Program-made: the position numbers and the translations under genes
NCBI RefSeq assembly: GCF_004104075.1
Contig: NZ_QOVK01000004.1
Location: 62,001 to 126,000 of the forward strand
DNA length: 64,000 nucleotides
Reading direction: 5' to 3'
Source of the DNA: Leeuwenhoekiella polynyae
Lineage (GTDB): Bacteria; Bacteroidota; Bacteroidia; Flavobacteriales; Flavobacteriaceae
Shown here: positions 29,001-36,401 of the stretch, in pieces
Layout: every line of letters begins with the position of its first letter
How positions within the stretch are numbered: the first letter of the stretch is position 1
The notes under the pieces: model-generated
What the model saw: the letters and a program-made list of their open reading frames with translations, nothing else
Databases searched by the model: none
What the model was told of the DNA's origin: nothing

Positions 29001-29709
29001 TTTCAAATTCTTTTTCGGTGTAAAAATCAGGTTTATCAGCCGTTGCAGGCGCAAACTGAGTTGCTTTAGGACCTTTTACAAACGCAACATTATCTTTATA
29101 AGCCGAAACAATTTCGTTAGGATTTTCTTCTGAAGTTTTACGAATCATTTTGAAGAGGGAAGAAGGCATCGTTTTCCCGTCTATAACAAACGTTCCGTTG
29201 AAAATTTTATGGCGGCAATGCTCTGAATTCACCTGACTGAAACCAAATACTTCAGAATCAGTTAATGGGCGGCCAATGCGCGCTGCAACACCTTCTAAGT
29301 AGGCGACCTCTTCCTCGTTTAGCGCTAACCCTTCTTGCTTATTATATGCCTGAATATCTTCAATGGCTTTGATAGCTTCCGGCTGAATATTTATCGTGAA
29401 AATCTCCTGATCAAGCTTTGTATATTCCTGAGAAAGCATCGGGTCAAATTCGGCTTCACCTGCTACAAATTCTTCAATTCTTATAATACCTTCTACCCCC
29501 ATATTCTGAGTGATCTCAACCGCATTGGTACTCCACGGTGTTATCATTGTAGCACGGGGACCAATAAAAAAAGCGTCAATTGCAGACGCTTGTATTTTAG
29601 GCTGGTTGCCAAAAAGCCAAATGAGCTTATTTGTAGTTTCTTCTGAAAGTTCAGCGGTAGCTTGAACTGCGTAAATTTTGCTGTCTTGTGAACCGAAAAA
29701 ATGAATCAT
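26047..29709 (-). CDS. purL: Phosphoribosylformylglycinamidine synthase (large, single-chain)
   Basis: The enzyme is about 1220 residues and converts FGAR to FGAM with glutamine and ATP in purine synthesis. The start MIHFFGSQDSK at 29709 is used, because the longer frame would need a TTG start that lies within the -7 promoter element. The order is the N-terminal PurS-like domain, linker, two AIRS-like ATP-binding halves (SVLSLKAETHNFPTTVEPF; IVSIHDHGAGGHLN; VPTGKDSLSMKQKYP), and the C-terminal class I glutaminase with the Cys nucleophile in GICNGCQLF. This is the proteobacterial and Bacteroidota long form. A promoter-like CAAATTTA (TAAATTTG on the - strand) lies at 29731-29738. Two envelope-type genes follow closely. 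Confidence 0.97.
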   Translation of the reverse strand: MIHFFGSQDSKIYAVQATAELSEETTNKLIWLFGNQPKIQASAIDAFFIGPRATMITPWSTNAVEITQNMGVEGIIRIEEFVAGEAEFDPMLSQEYTKLDQEIFTINIQPEAIKAIEDIQAYNKQEGLALNEEEVAYLEGVAARIGRPLTDSEVFGFSQVNSEHCRHKIFNGTFVIDGKTMPSSLFKMIRKTSEENPNEIVSAYKDNVAFVKGPKATQFAPATADKPDFYTEKEFESVLSLKAETHNFPTTVEPFNGAATGAGGEIRDRLAGGQGSLPLAGTAVYMTAYSRLKEDRPWEDAMPARKWLYQTPIDILIKASNGASDFGNKFGQPLIAGSVLTFEHDEAGRKLGFDKVIMQAGGIGYGKKEQALKEKPETGDKIVILGGDNYRIGMGGAAVSSADTGAFSSGIELNAIQRSNPEMQKRAANAIRGMVESDENTIVSIHDHGAGGHLNCLSELVEETGGLIDLDKLPVGDPTLSAKEIIGNESQERMGLVIGSNQLKTLKAISDRERSPIYEVGDVTGDHRFTFKSATTGAAPMDLAMDDMFGSSPKTVMVDSKIHRIYSDVSYSLENFHEYLENVLQLEAVASKDWLTNKVDRCVGGRVAKQQCVGSLQIPLNNVGVMALDFKSKNGIATSIGHSPVSGLIDPVAGSKNSIAEALTNLIWAPLEKGLKSVSLSANWMWPCNNVGEDARLYEAVEAVSEFAIDLGINVPTGKDSLSMKQKYPEGDVLAPGTVIISAAGSCSDINRVVEPVLDTEAGSIYYLNLSQDGFKLGGSSFAQIQNKVGMEAPSIKDNAAFKKTFDLIQNLIKSDLIAAGHDVASGGLITTLLEFCFAENKLGASVDFSAFAEKDIIKILFAENTGIVIQATDDTAIENAFAENDIQFYKLGTVTNSDELLIKQGSVEIGLNIPSLRRKWFETSYLLDQKQTANNLAEDRYHNFDKLDLKFEFPKHFTGIKPAIDTSKPRPKAAILREKGSNSEREMANAMFLAGFDVKDVHMTDLISGRETLEDIQFIGAVGGFSNSDVLGSAKGWAGAFLYNDKANTALKNFFARPDTLSVGICNGCQLFVELDLINPEHNEKPKMLHNDSHKHESGFTSVKIEKNDSVMLSTLEGATLGVWISHGEGKFELPLSEKHYNIVAKYGYDAYPANPNGSSYNTAMMTDKTGRHLVTMPHIERSIFQWNWANYPKGRKDEVSPWIEAFENARKWIEKNKN

Positions 29710-29730
29710 AGTGATTTTGCTAAGAAGCCA

Positions 29731-29738
29731 CAAATTTA
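29731..29738 (-). promoter_or_regulatory. purL promoter, -7 element
   Basis: On the - strand the sequence is TAAATTTG, an exact match to TAnnTTTG, 21 bases upstream of the purL ATG at 29709. The -33 region is TTTC rather than TTTG, so it is a partial promoter match. Confidence 0.55.
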
Positions 29739-29842
29739 ATGATTTTTAACGGTTAGAAATAGCATTGTAATCAAACAAATTCACAGATCTAGTAATCTGT
29801 TTGTTGATAAGTAAATATTAAAAAAAGCATATGTTTTTAACA

Positions 29843-29878
29843 ATAAACCCCATAACGTTTAAACGTTATGGGGTTTAT
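29843..29878. terminator. Perfect 36-nt palindrome, terminator of rsmB
   Basis: ATAAACCCCATAACGTTT followed by its exact reverse complement. It has no free loop bases and sits 21 bases beyond the rsmB stop, with T-rich sequence on the - strand side. Confidence 0.8.
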
Positions 29879-29899
29879 CAATCAAAATATTTTATATAA

Positions 29900-31120
29900 T
29901 TAAGCTTCTTTGTTTTTCTTAACCATCAGGCAAATGTAAAAACCGTCGTAGCCGCTCTCGCTAGAAAGTACCGTTTTTTGTTTTTCTATACTGAAATCTC
30001 TTCCTTCTTCGGTTTTTAAAAATTTCTTTACTTGTTCTTGATTTTCAGAAGGTAATATAGAACAGGTTGCATAAACCATTTTTCCGCCCGGCTTCACCAT
30101 TTTAGAATAATCAACTAAAATACTTTGTTGGGTAGCTTTAATTTTTTCTACAAATTCTGGTTGTAATTTCCACTTCGCGTCAGGGTTACGACTTAAAACA
30201 CCAAGTCCTGTACACGGTGCATCTATCAATACACGATCTGCCGAATTGTGTAGTTTTTTTACAACTTTAGTAGAGTCGATCACTCGAGTTTCTATGTTAA
30301 AAGCACCTGCACGACGTGCACGTCGTTTAAGTTCTTTCAATTTATTTCCGTAGATATCCAGAGCGATAAGCTGCCCTTTATTATCCATCTGTGCAGCCAA
30401 GTGCAGGGTTTTGCCACCAGCACCGGCACAGGCATCTACAACACGCATCCCCGGTTCAACACCTAATAATGGAGCGACCAGCTGAGAAGAAGCATCCTGA
30501 ACTTCAAACAATCCATTTTTAAAGGCTTCAGTAGTAAACACGTTACCGCGTTCCTGAAGCTGTAGTGCATCTTTATAAGGCTTTATGTTTTCGGTCTCGT
30601 GACCTTCTTCAGATAGTGCCGTTTGTAATGAACCAATGTCTCCCTTTAAACGGTTTACTCGTAATACAACCGGTGCTTGCTGGTTGAGTGCAGCGATCTC
30701 TGCATCCCATTTTGCTCCTAATTCTTCAGCTCCTAATTCATCTAACCAGTCTGGTATAGACTCTCTGTATTTACGAGTATTTGATAACTCATCAAAACGA
30801 CCTTTGATTCTTCGGGTTGGCGTTTCTTCAAACTGGGGCCAGTCTGGTAATTTAATTCCGCGTAGGGTGCACCATACCGCAAAAAGTCGCCACAGATCTT
30901 TACGTTCAAAAGGTTCTTTTACATCAGCAATTTCTGCATAGAGCCTTTTCCATCTTACAATATCATAAGTGGTTTCGGCGATAAAGCTACGGTCACGAGA
31001 ACCCCAGCGCTTATCGCGTTTGAGTTGTTTTGAAATGACCTTGTCAGCATAGCCGCCTTCGTTAAAAATTTCGATTAAACCGTCTATGACAGCAAAAACC
31101 AGATTGCGATGTAAACGCAT
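29900..31120 (-). CDS. RsmB/NOP2-class RNA (cytosine-5) methyltransferase
   Basis: This 406-residue SAM-dependent enzyme probably makes m5C in 16S rRNA. The N-terminal NusB-like helical region is followed by the catalytic domain: SAM motif VVDACAGAGGKTLHLAAQM near residue 228, IDAPCTGLGVLSRNPDAKW with the motif IV Cys near 300, and MVYATCSILPSENQEQV with the motif VI catalytic Cys near 350. All are intact. It stands alone between two terminators. A TACCTTTG element on the - strand (31144-31151) is a good -7 candidate. It is one of several paralogues usual in bacteria, so assignment to RsmB itself is not certain. Confidence 0.9.
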   Translation of the reverse strand: MRLHRNLVFAVIDGLIEIFNEGGYADKVISKQLKRDKRWGSRDRSFIAETTYDIVRWKRLYAEIADVKEPFERKDLWRLFAVWCTLRGIKLPDWPQFEETPTRRIKGRFDELSNTRKYRESIPDWLDELGAEELGAKWDAEIAALNQQAPVVLRVNRLKGDIGSLQTALSEEGHETENIKPYKDALQLQERGNVFTTEAFKNGLFEVQDASSQLVAPLLGVEPGMRVVDACAGAGGKTLHLAAQMDNKGQLIALDIYGNKLKELKRRARRAGAFNIETRVIDSTKVVKKLHNSADRVLIDAPCTGLGVLSRNPDAKWKLQPEFVEKIKATQQSILVDYSKMVKPGGKMVYATCSILPSENQEQVKKFLKTEEGRDFSIEKQKTVLSSESGYDGFYICLMVKKNKEA

Positions 31121-31143
31121 AAAAATTTGTTTTAAAATGCGCG

Positions 31144-31151
31144 CAAAGGTA
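31144..31151 (-). promoter_or_regulatory. -7 promoter element of the RsmB-like gene
   Basis: TACCTTTG on the - strand matches TAnnTTTG and is followed by GCGCGC, 24 bases before the ATG. No clear -33 TTG is seen. Confidence 0.5.
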
Positions 31152-31197
31152 CAGGATTAAAAAGGAATAGTTTTAAATTCCCCCAAATTTTAAAATT

Positions 31198-32247
31198 ATG
31201 TATAAATCAGTTGTTTTACTCAGCTTATTGGCTTTGATGAGTTGTGGTGAGAAGTCTGCAGAAAAGAACCAAAAATCAGGACCTGTTACCAGAATTACTG
31301 TAGAACCTATTTATAGCGATAGTGTAAGCATACGTACGCTTGATATTCTAGATGATGGTAGTGTTGCATTTGCAGGAAATAACGGTAAATATGGTTTGTA
31401 TAATGCGCAAACCAAAAAATGGACTACTAATGTTTTAAAGACTGATACACTAGTACCTAGCTTTAGAGCTATTGCGCACACAACTACAGACTTTTTTATG
31501 CTGAGTATCGCAAACCCCGCGTTGCTCTATAAAACAGGTGATAACGGTCAAATGCAATTGGTTTATGAAGAGGTAGGACCGAAGGTGTTTTACGATTCTA
31601 TGAAGTTCTGGGACGATAAAGAGGGGATTGCGATGGGGGATCCTACAGAAAATTGCCTGTCAATCTTAATTACTCGCGATGGCGGATCAAGTTGGTCAAA
31701 AATTTCGTGTGATAATTTGCCCGAAGCAAGCGAAGGTGCTTTCGCTGCAAGTAATACCAATATCGCTGTATATGGTGATGATGCGTGGATTATAACAGGA
31801 GGAATGAAATCTCGTGTTTTTCATACCGGTGATCGAGGAGAAAGTTGGGAGGTTATTGAAACTCCATTAAAGCAAGGGGAACCAACCTTTGGTGGATATT
31901 CTATAGATTTCTACAATGAGGAAATTGGTTTTATTATAGGTGGAGATTATTTAGATCAAGAAGGAAATTCAGGTAATAAGGCTCTATCAACAGATGGTGG
32001 TAAAACCTGGACATTAGTTGCAGATGGCGAAGAGCCTAATCACCGCAGCTGCGTACAATTTGTTCCCGGCCGGGGAGGAGATGAACTCGTAGCAACCGGT
32101 GCTAATGGCGTGAGTTATAGTAACGATCAAGGAAAAAGCTGGATAAAGCTAACTGACGAAGGTTTTTATGTATTGCAGTTTGTAAATGATACGTTAGCCT
32201 ACGCAGCTGGAACTAATAGAGTAGCAAAGCTAAAATTTAAGCGGTAA
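31198..32247 (+). CDS. YCF48/BNR-repeat lipoprotein (photosystem-assembly-factor-like propeller)
   Basis: This 349-residue protein has a lipoprotein signal ending LALMSC (Cys17). Its body has several Asp-box/BNR-like blades: ITRDGGSSWSKIS, HTGDRGESWEVIE, LSTDGGKTWTLVA and YSNDQGKSWIKL. These place it in the sialidase/YCF48 beta-propeller group, whose members are often mislabelled oxidoreductases. No catalytic sialidase residues (RIP motif, Asp/Glu/Tyr set) are seen, so a binding or scaffolding role in the envelope is more likely. It is a single-gene unit, divergent from rsmB, ending at the bidirectional terminator 32370-32401. Confidence 0.82.
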   Translation: MYKSVVLLSLLALMSCGEKSAEKNQKSGPVTRITVEPIYSDSVSIRTLDILDDGSVAFAGNNGKYGLYNAQTKKWTTNVLKTDTLVPSFRAIAHTTTDFFMLSIANPALLYKTGDNGQMQLVYEEVGPKVFYDSMKFWDDKEGIAMGDPTENCLSILITRDGGSSWSKISCDNLPEASEGAFAASNTNIAVYGDDAWIITGGMKSRVFHTGDRGESWEVIETPLKQGEPTFGGYSIDFYNEEIGFIIGGDYLDQEGNSGNKALSTDGGKTWTLVADGEEPNHRSCVQFVPGRGGDELVATGANGVSYSNDQGKSWIKLTDEGFYVLQFVNDTLAYAAGTNRVAKLKFKR

Positions 32248-32330
32248 TTAGAATTTTTAATTTACTCGATAATCGAGATTTAAATGCTTTGAGACTTGTC
32301 TCGTTCTAAAAATGTACTGTTTAGTTTAAT

Positions 32331-32364
32331 GCTTCGCGGGCTTGCCCCGAAGTAATTTACTAGG
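32331..32364. repeat. Dispersed CTTGCC hairpin element, copy 1
   Basis: GCTTCGCGGGCTTGCCCCGAAGTAATTTACTAGG. CTTCG and CGAAG pair, with GGG/CCC inside and loop CTTG. The tail GAAGTARTTTACT recurs at 34369-34397 and 41391-41415, always at gene 3' ends. Confidence 0.7.
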
Positions 32365-32369
32365 TAAAC

Positions 32370-32401
32370 AAAAAAGCAGCTCTAATTGGAGCTGCTTTTT
32401 T
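32370..32401. terminator. Bidirectional terminator between convergent genes
   Basis: AAAAAAGCAGCTC-taattg-GAGCTGCTTTTTT is a 13-bp stem with A and T tracts on both sides. It serves the YCF48-like gene (+) and the sigma-factor module (-). Confidence 0.9.
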
Positions 32402-32431
32402 GTTTTAACGCTAATTAAAAATTTATTTAAA

Positions 32432-32881
32432 CTATTTATTATTTTTACGCTTCTTGTATTCTTCCCACAGTTTCTTTCCAAACTTATGTTCTGCTTCTGG
32501 AAGAAAAACCATTTTTGAAGCAGGTAATTTTTTTGCTAAATCATCCATCAACTCACTCTCTAGCTGGTACTTTCTTTTTATAATGTCTTTATATTCAGTC
32601 ATTAATTTTTCAGATTCTTTTTCAGAAAGGTTATTTTTAGAACCTGATTCTGAAAATTTCTCTTGAAATAAAGCACGTTCCCGAATTCGCAAATCGTTCA
32701 TAGCATTATCATAGACATTGTAAATAGGCCAAAATTTTTCGGCTTCGGCTGGGGTTAATTCTAACTCTTCAGTTAAAAAAGGAACTTTTAATGCTTTTAT
32801 ATGTTCGTGTCGGTCTTTTTTCTGTGCATTTAAAGAAAAGCTAAGGCCTAGAACTAATAATATAATTATGTTTTTCATCAT
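32432..32881 (-). CDS. Small secreted protein of the ECF-sigma module
   Basis: This 149-residue protein has a clear signal peptide (IIILLVLGLSFSLNAQ). The mature part is highly charged and helical, with LELTPAEAEKFWPIYNVYDN at about residues 40-59. That motif is common in flavobacterial periplasmic sensor-type proteins and loosely like the Spy/CpxP LTxxQ proteins. It follows the sigma gene and the single-TM protein within 15 bases and ends at a strong terminator, so the three form one operon. A periplasmic partner or sensor for the ECF system is an inference. No enzymatic motif is seen. Confidence 0.78.
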   Translation of the reverse strand: MMKNIIILLVLGLSFSLNAQKKDRHEHIKALKVPFLTEELELTPAEAEKFWPIYNVYDNAMNDLRIRERALFQEKFSESGSKNNLSEKESEKLMTEYKDIIKRKYQLESELMDDLAKKLPASKMVFLPEAEHKFGKKLWEEYKKRKNNK

Positions 32882-32895
32882 CGTTTTTCTAAAAT

Positions 32896-33387
32896 TTATT
32901 GGTCAGCTAATGAACTTTGAATAATGTCTTGATCTACATATTCATAAATGATTTCATCAGTAACAACCTGATCATCAAAAATGGAGGTGTTATTCTCTAT
33001 AGTGCTCAATTCTTCTGCTGAAAAGTAATCTTGAAGACGCTCTTCATCTTCAAAGAAGTTCTCTAGACTGGTAATACTCAGAGAGTCAAATTCCATCTCT
33101 TTATCAATAGGGTTCACTACATAAAAAAGGACTAAGAGTACAGCCGCAATGGCCGCAATACTACCTATAACTGTTTTAAAATTATAGTTAACCAGTTTGC
33201 CTTGTGGCTTATTTAATTGAATTATTGTTTTTTCGACCTGATCAAAATAATTTTCAGGTACTGTAAATCCATCGCTCTTTTTAGGAAAAAGCTGCTGAAA
33301 TTTAAGTTCAATCATCAGGCGCTCATCAAAAGACTCAAAATAACCTTGGGGTACATCAAACTGTTTGTTTTCTTTTTCGCTTTTCAT
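32896..33387 (-). CDS. Single-pass membrane protein, probable anti-sigma factor
   Basis: This 163-residue protein has a cytoplasmic N-terminal part with two similar segments (FDVPQGYFESFDERL and FTVPENYFDQVEKTI). A single transmembrane helix follows at about residues 71-90 (VIGSIAAIAAVLLVLFYVV), then an acidic extracytoplasmic tail. That is the usual topology of Bacteroidota anti-sigma factors encoded after ECF sigma genes, although the ZAS zinc motif (HxxxCxxC) is absent. It lies 30 bases downstream of the sigma gene. The call rests on position and topology and not on a recognised family domain. Confidence 0.75.
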   Translation of the reverse strand: MKSEKENKQFDVPQGYFESFDERLMIELKFQQLFPKKSDGFTVPENYFDQVEKTIIQLNKPQGKLVNYNFKTVIGSIAAIAAVLLVLFYVVNPIDKEMEFDSLSITSLENFFEDEERLQDYFSAEELSTIENNTSIFDDQVVTDEIIYEYVDQDIIQSSLADQ

Positions 33388-33417
33388 TATTTTTAGACTT
33401 AATTAATTCTAAAAGGT

Positions 33418-33936
33418 TTAATTGTCTGTAACGTATTCGGTTATCTTTTTAACAGCATAATGGTAATTTGCTTTGAGTGCTCCTTCTGAAGTACCTAGTA
33501 TTTCTGAAATCTCATTGTATTGCAATTCATCAAAATATTTCATTACAAAAACCTGTTTCTGTTTTGTAGGTAAAGTATCTATTGCCTGTTGTAATTTTAA
33601 CTGCGCTTCGTCTCCATTAAAATAAGGGTCACTTACTAAATTAGTTACTAAACTTTCGTGTAAATCTTCATTGCTAAGATGAGTCGTGCGATTCCTTTTA
33701 TTAATAAAGGTAAGGGTTTCATTAGTCGCAATTCGATATAACCAAGTATAGACCTGACTATCTCCTTGAAAATTATTTAAGTTCTTAAATACTTTTATAA
33801 AAGTATTCTGAAGCACATCATCTGTATCTTCATGTGAGATGACCATACGTCGTATATGCCAGTACAAACGTTCTTTGTACTCGCTAACGAGGTCTTCAAA
33901 CTTTAGACTTACGCTATGATCTTCTATACTATTCAA
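33418..33936 (-). CDS. ECF-type RNA polymerase sigma factor, TTG start
   Basis: This 172-residue sigma-70 family protein has region 2 with HEDTDDVLQNTFIKVFKNL (about residues 36-54) and YTWLYRIATNETL, and region 4 with LPTKQKQVFVMKYFDELQYNEISEILGTSEGALK (about 123-156). No ATG exists in frame before region 2, so the start appears to be TTG at 33934-33936, directly after a run of eight T on the coding strand. It heads a three-gene operon with a single-TM protein and a secreted protein. The target promoters are unknown, and no consensus housekeeping promoter is seen upstream. Confidence 0.92.
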   Translation of the reverse strand: MNSIEDHSVSLKFEDLVSEYKERLYWHIRRMVISHEDTDDVLQNTFIKVFKNLNNFQGDSQVYTWLYRIATNETLTFINKRNRTTHLSNEDLHESLVTNLVSDPYFNGDEAQLKLQQAIDTLPTKQKQVFVMKYFDELQYNEISEILGTSEGALKANYHYAVKKITEYVTDN

Positions 33937-34147
33937 AAAAAAGGTTGTTCTTTTTATTTAGAGAGATTGAATGCTTGCTTAATATTAAGACTGAGTCTTT
34001 GTTAAAAGGTTTAATCTTAGGTTATATAAAATATAGTTAAAAATAAATTCAAGGCTCAGTAGCTTAAATTAGTTTTAAGATATTATAATTTTAAACTCAA
34101 TAAAAACGATTAAAAACATATTTAATGTGACAAAATACACAAATTAG

Positions 34148-34178
34148 TTGTTTTTAATAAATATTGCATTTATATTTG
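34148..34178 (+). promoter_or_regulatory. Strong consensus promoter facing a gene-less stretch
   Basis: TTG at 34148-34150, a 20-base spacer, then TATATTTG at 34171-34178. Both elements match the Bacteroidota sigma-A consensus. The direction is +, away from the - strand sigma gene, and no protein frame follows before the terminator at 34312. Confidence 0.75.
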
Positions 34179-34183
34179 AAATG

Positions 34184-34342
34184 TGTTTAAGTAATTGATT
34201 GTTAATTAAGTTGTTGTAAATAATAAAACGAAAAGTCCTTTTTTGCCCCAAGTATTAAAGTTGCTTTAAGATCTTTAAGTTTTCACCCGACTAAAGAAAT
34301 TCTACAACAATAAAAATCCACATCGAAAGATGTGGATTTTTT
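34184..34342 (+). ncRNA. Candidate small structured RNA, unknown family
   Basis: Transcription from the promoter at 34148-34178 would give about 159 nt ending in the hairpin/T-run at 34312-34342. Perfect arms TTGTTGTA (34211-34218) and TACAACAA (34303-34310) could close a long stem directly before the terminator. The inner hairpin TTAAAG-TTG-CTTTAA is at 34255-34269. The only early ATG gives a five-codon frame. It is unassigned, and a 6S-like RNA is one possibility. Confidence 0.55.
34312..34342. terminator. Bidirectional terminator (candidate RNA / ABC transporter gene)
   Basis: AAAAATCCACATC-gaaa-GATGTGGATTTTTT is a 13-bp stem with a GNRA-type GAAA loop on the + strand and six T after it. 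It is also 78 bases beyond the ABC gene stop on the - strand. Confidence 0.88.
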
Positions 34343-34368
34343 ATTGGCACCGCCAAAAGGTTTAATAT

Positions 34369-34397
34369 CCGAGGCTTGCCCGAAGTAGTTTACTTAA
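34369..34397. repeat. Dispersed CTTGCC hairpin element, copy 2
   Basis: CCGAGGCTTGCCCGAAGTAGTTTACTTA lies just beyond the ABC transporter stop. It shares GGCTTGCCCGAAGTA and TTTACT with the copies at 32331 and 41391. Confidence 0.65.
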
Positions 34398-34419
34398 TCA
34401 ATAATTAAAGTTCTGTTTT

Positions 34420-36243
34420 TTATTCAAACGACTGCATATCTACTAATTTCTTATAAGTTCCGTTAAGCGCAAGAAGTTCCTGATGTTTTCCTTGTTCTAC
34501 TATCTTACCGCGTTGCATTACAATGATTTGATCTGCATTTTGAATAGTTGATAAACGGTGTGCAATTACAATAGAAGTACGATTCATCATCATATTTTCT
34601 AGAGCTTTTTGTACCAGTCTTTCACTTTCGGTATCTAGCGCAGAAGTAGCTTCATCCAGGATCATTATCGGTGGATTTTTAAGCACGGCTCTGGCAATGG
34701 ATAAGCGTTGTTTTTGACCTCCACTTAATTTATTACCGCTATCACCAATATTAGTATCCAGTTTCAGTGGAAGTTCATTTACAAATTCCCAAGCATTGGC
34801 AATCTTAAGAGCATCTATAACTTCTTCATCACTAGCTTCCGGTTTGCCTAAAAGTATGTTGTTTCTTACGGTGTCATTAAATAAAATAGAATCTTGTGTT
34901 ACAAGACCCATTTGTGCACGCACAGACTCTTTTGAAAGTTCTTTTATATCAATGCCATCTAATTTTATAGAGCCTTCATTTACATCGTAAAAGCGCGTTA
35001 CCAGATTTGCAATCGTACTTTTACCACTACCACTTTGGCCAACCAGAGCCACTGTCTGGCCTTTAGAAACAACCGTACTAAAGTCTGTTAAGACATATTC
35101 ATCCTCATATTTAAAGGAAACATTTTCAATACGGACAGCATCATTAAATTCCTGAGCTTTTTGAGCATTAGGTAGATCCTTAATTGTAGTTTCGGTATTT
35201 AATACAGAAAGTATACGTTCTGCAGCAGCATTACCTTTCTTAACGCTATACGACGCTTTACTGATTTGTTTTGCTGGAGTAAGAATCTGGTAAGAAAGAC
35301 CTAAAAATGCTATAAACTGAGATGCCTCCAGAGATCCTTCAACAAGTACCATCTGACCACCATACCACAGAATCACTACGATTACAAAAATCCCTAAGAA
35401 TTCACTGGTGGGTGAAGCTAAATTCTGGCGGTTAACCAAACTATTAAGGATGGAGTTTAATCTGGATGTACTGTCTCTGAATTTCTTTCTAAATTGATTT
35501 TCACCATTAAAACCTTTTATAATCTTAAGGCTTGAGAGTGTTTCTTCTACTATAGAAAGAAAAGCTCCATTTTCTTCTTGAGCCTGATTAGATTGTTTTT
35601 TAAGAGACTTACCGATTCGTGAAATTATTATTCCAGAGATTGGTAAGAATATAAAAACAAATAGGGTGAGTTTCGGACTAATAACCAGCATCGTAAGAAT
35701 CGTGAAAATGATGGTTAAAGGTTCTCGCACAACCATTTCTAAAATAGAAAGGAAAGAACGCTCAACTTCGTTGACATCAGCGGTTATACGAGAGATAGTG
35801 TCTCCTTTTCTTTTTTCAGAAAAATAAGCAATAGGTAGTTCTAAAAGTTTGTCATAAATAGCATCGCGTACATCTTGCATAACACCATTTCGCAAAAAGG
35901 TAATGAAGAATGTAGCCAAATAACCAAAAATATTTTTTAAGAAAAATAATACTACTACGATACCACAAACAAGAACCAAGGCAGATAGCTCGTTATCTGC
36001 AACACGCTCACTCACCTGATAATAAAAGGAGTTGAAAGCATATTCTTTAATATTGCCCCAGCCTTCCCATACCGGAAGTTCTGTTACTCGCTTTTCTTTA
36101 TCAAACAGAATGTCAATAACGGGAATCAACGCTAGAAAGCTGAGCGTACTGAAAATAGCATACAGAATATTACAGACAATATTGAGAACCGCATATTTTT
36201 TATACGGCTTTGCAAATTGTAAAATTTGTTTAAAATAATTCAT
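34420..36243 (-). CDS. ABC exporter, fused permease/ATPase (MsbA/lipid-exporter-like)
   Basis: This 607-residue half-transporter has six N-terminal transmembrane segments and a C-terminal ATPase. The Walker A is GQSGSGKST, the signature is LSGGQKQRLSIARA, the Walker B is PIMILDEATSALD, and the H-loop is IVIAHRLSTI. Flavobacterial proteins of this type are usually annotated as lipid A or multidrug exporters. The permease motif SEKRKGDTISRITADVNEVE supports the MsbA-like group. It is transcribed alone, between the terminator of the phosphomutase gene upstream and its own at 34312. The substrate is not determinable. Confidence 0.92.
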   Translation of the reverse strand: MNYFKQILQFAKPYKKYAVLNIVCNILYAIFSTLSFLALIPVIDILFDKEKRVTELPVWEGWGNIKEYAFNSFYYQVSERVADNELSALVLVCGIVVVLFFLKNIFGYLATFFITFLRNGVMQDVRDAIYDKLLELPIAYFSEKRKGDTISRITADVNEVERSFLSILEMVVREPLTIIFTILTMLVISPKLTLFVFIFLPISGIIISRIGKSLKKQSNQAQEENGAFLSIVEETLSSLKIIKGFNGENQFRKKFRDSTSRLNSILNSLVNRQNLASPTSEFLGIFVIVVILWYGGQMVLVEGSLEASQFIAFLGLSYQILTPAKQISKASYSVKKGNAAAERILSVLNTETTIKDLPNAQKAQEFNDAVRIENVSFKYEDEYVLTDFSTVVSKGQTVALVGQSGSGKSTIANLVTRFYDVNEGSIKLDGIDIKELSKESVRAQMGLVTQDSILFNDTVRNNILLGKPEASDEEVIDALKIANAWEFVNELPLKLDTNIGDSGNKLSGGQKQRLSIARAVLKNPPIMILDEATSALDTESERLVQKALENMMMNRTSIVIAHRLSTIQNADQIIVMQRGKIVEQGKHQELLALNGTYKKLVDMQSFE

Positions 36244-36278
36244 ATTATAATAAACCCTTAAAAGGGGTGTTTAAAAAG

Positions 36279-36318
36279 TTCGCCTCAATAATTCTAGGAA
36301 TAGAAATATTGAGGCGAA
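36279..36318 (-). terminator. Terminator of the phosphomutase gene
   Basis: TTCGCCTCAATA (36279-36290) and TATTGAGGCGAA (36307-36318) are perfect 12-base arms. On the - strand they are followed by CTTTTT. Confidence 0.82.
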
Positions 36319-36401
36319 TTTAATTCAATTCTTCTGGAATCAACTTTTCTTATTGATAAGATTCCTTCAGAGGTGTGTTTAATAAGTATAAATTTCGAGT
36401 A

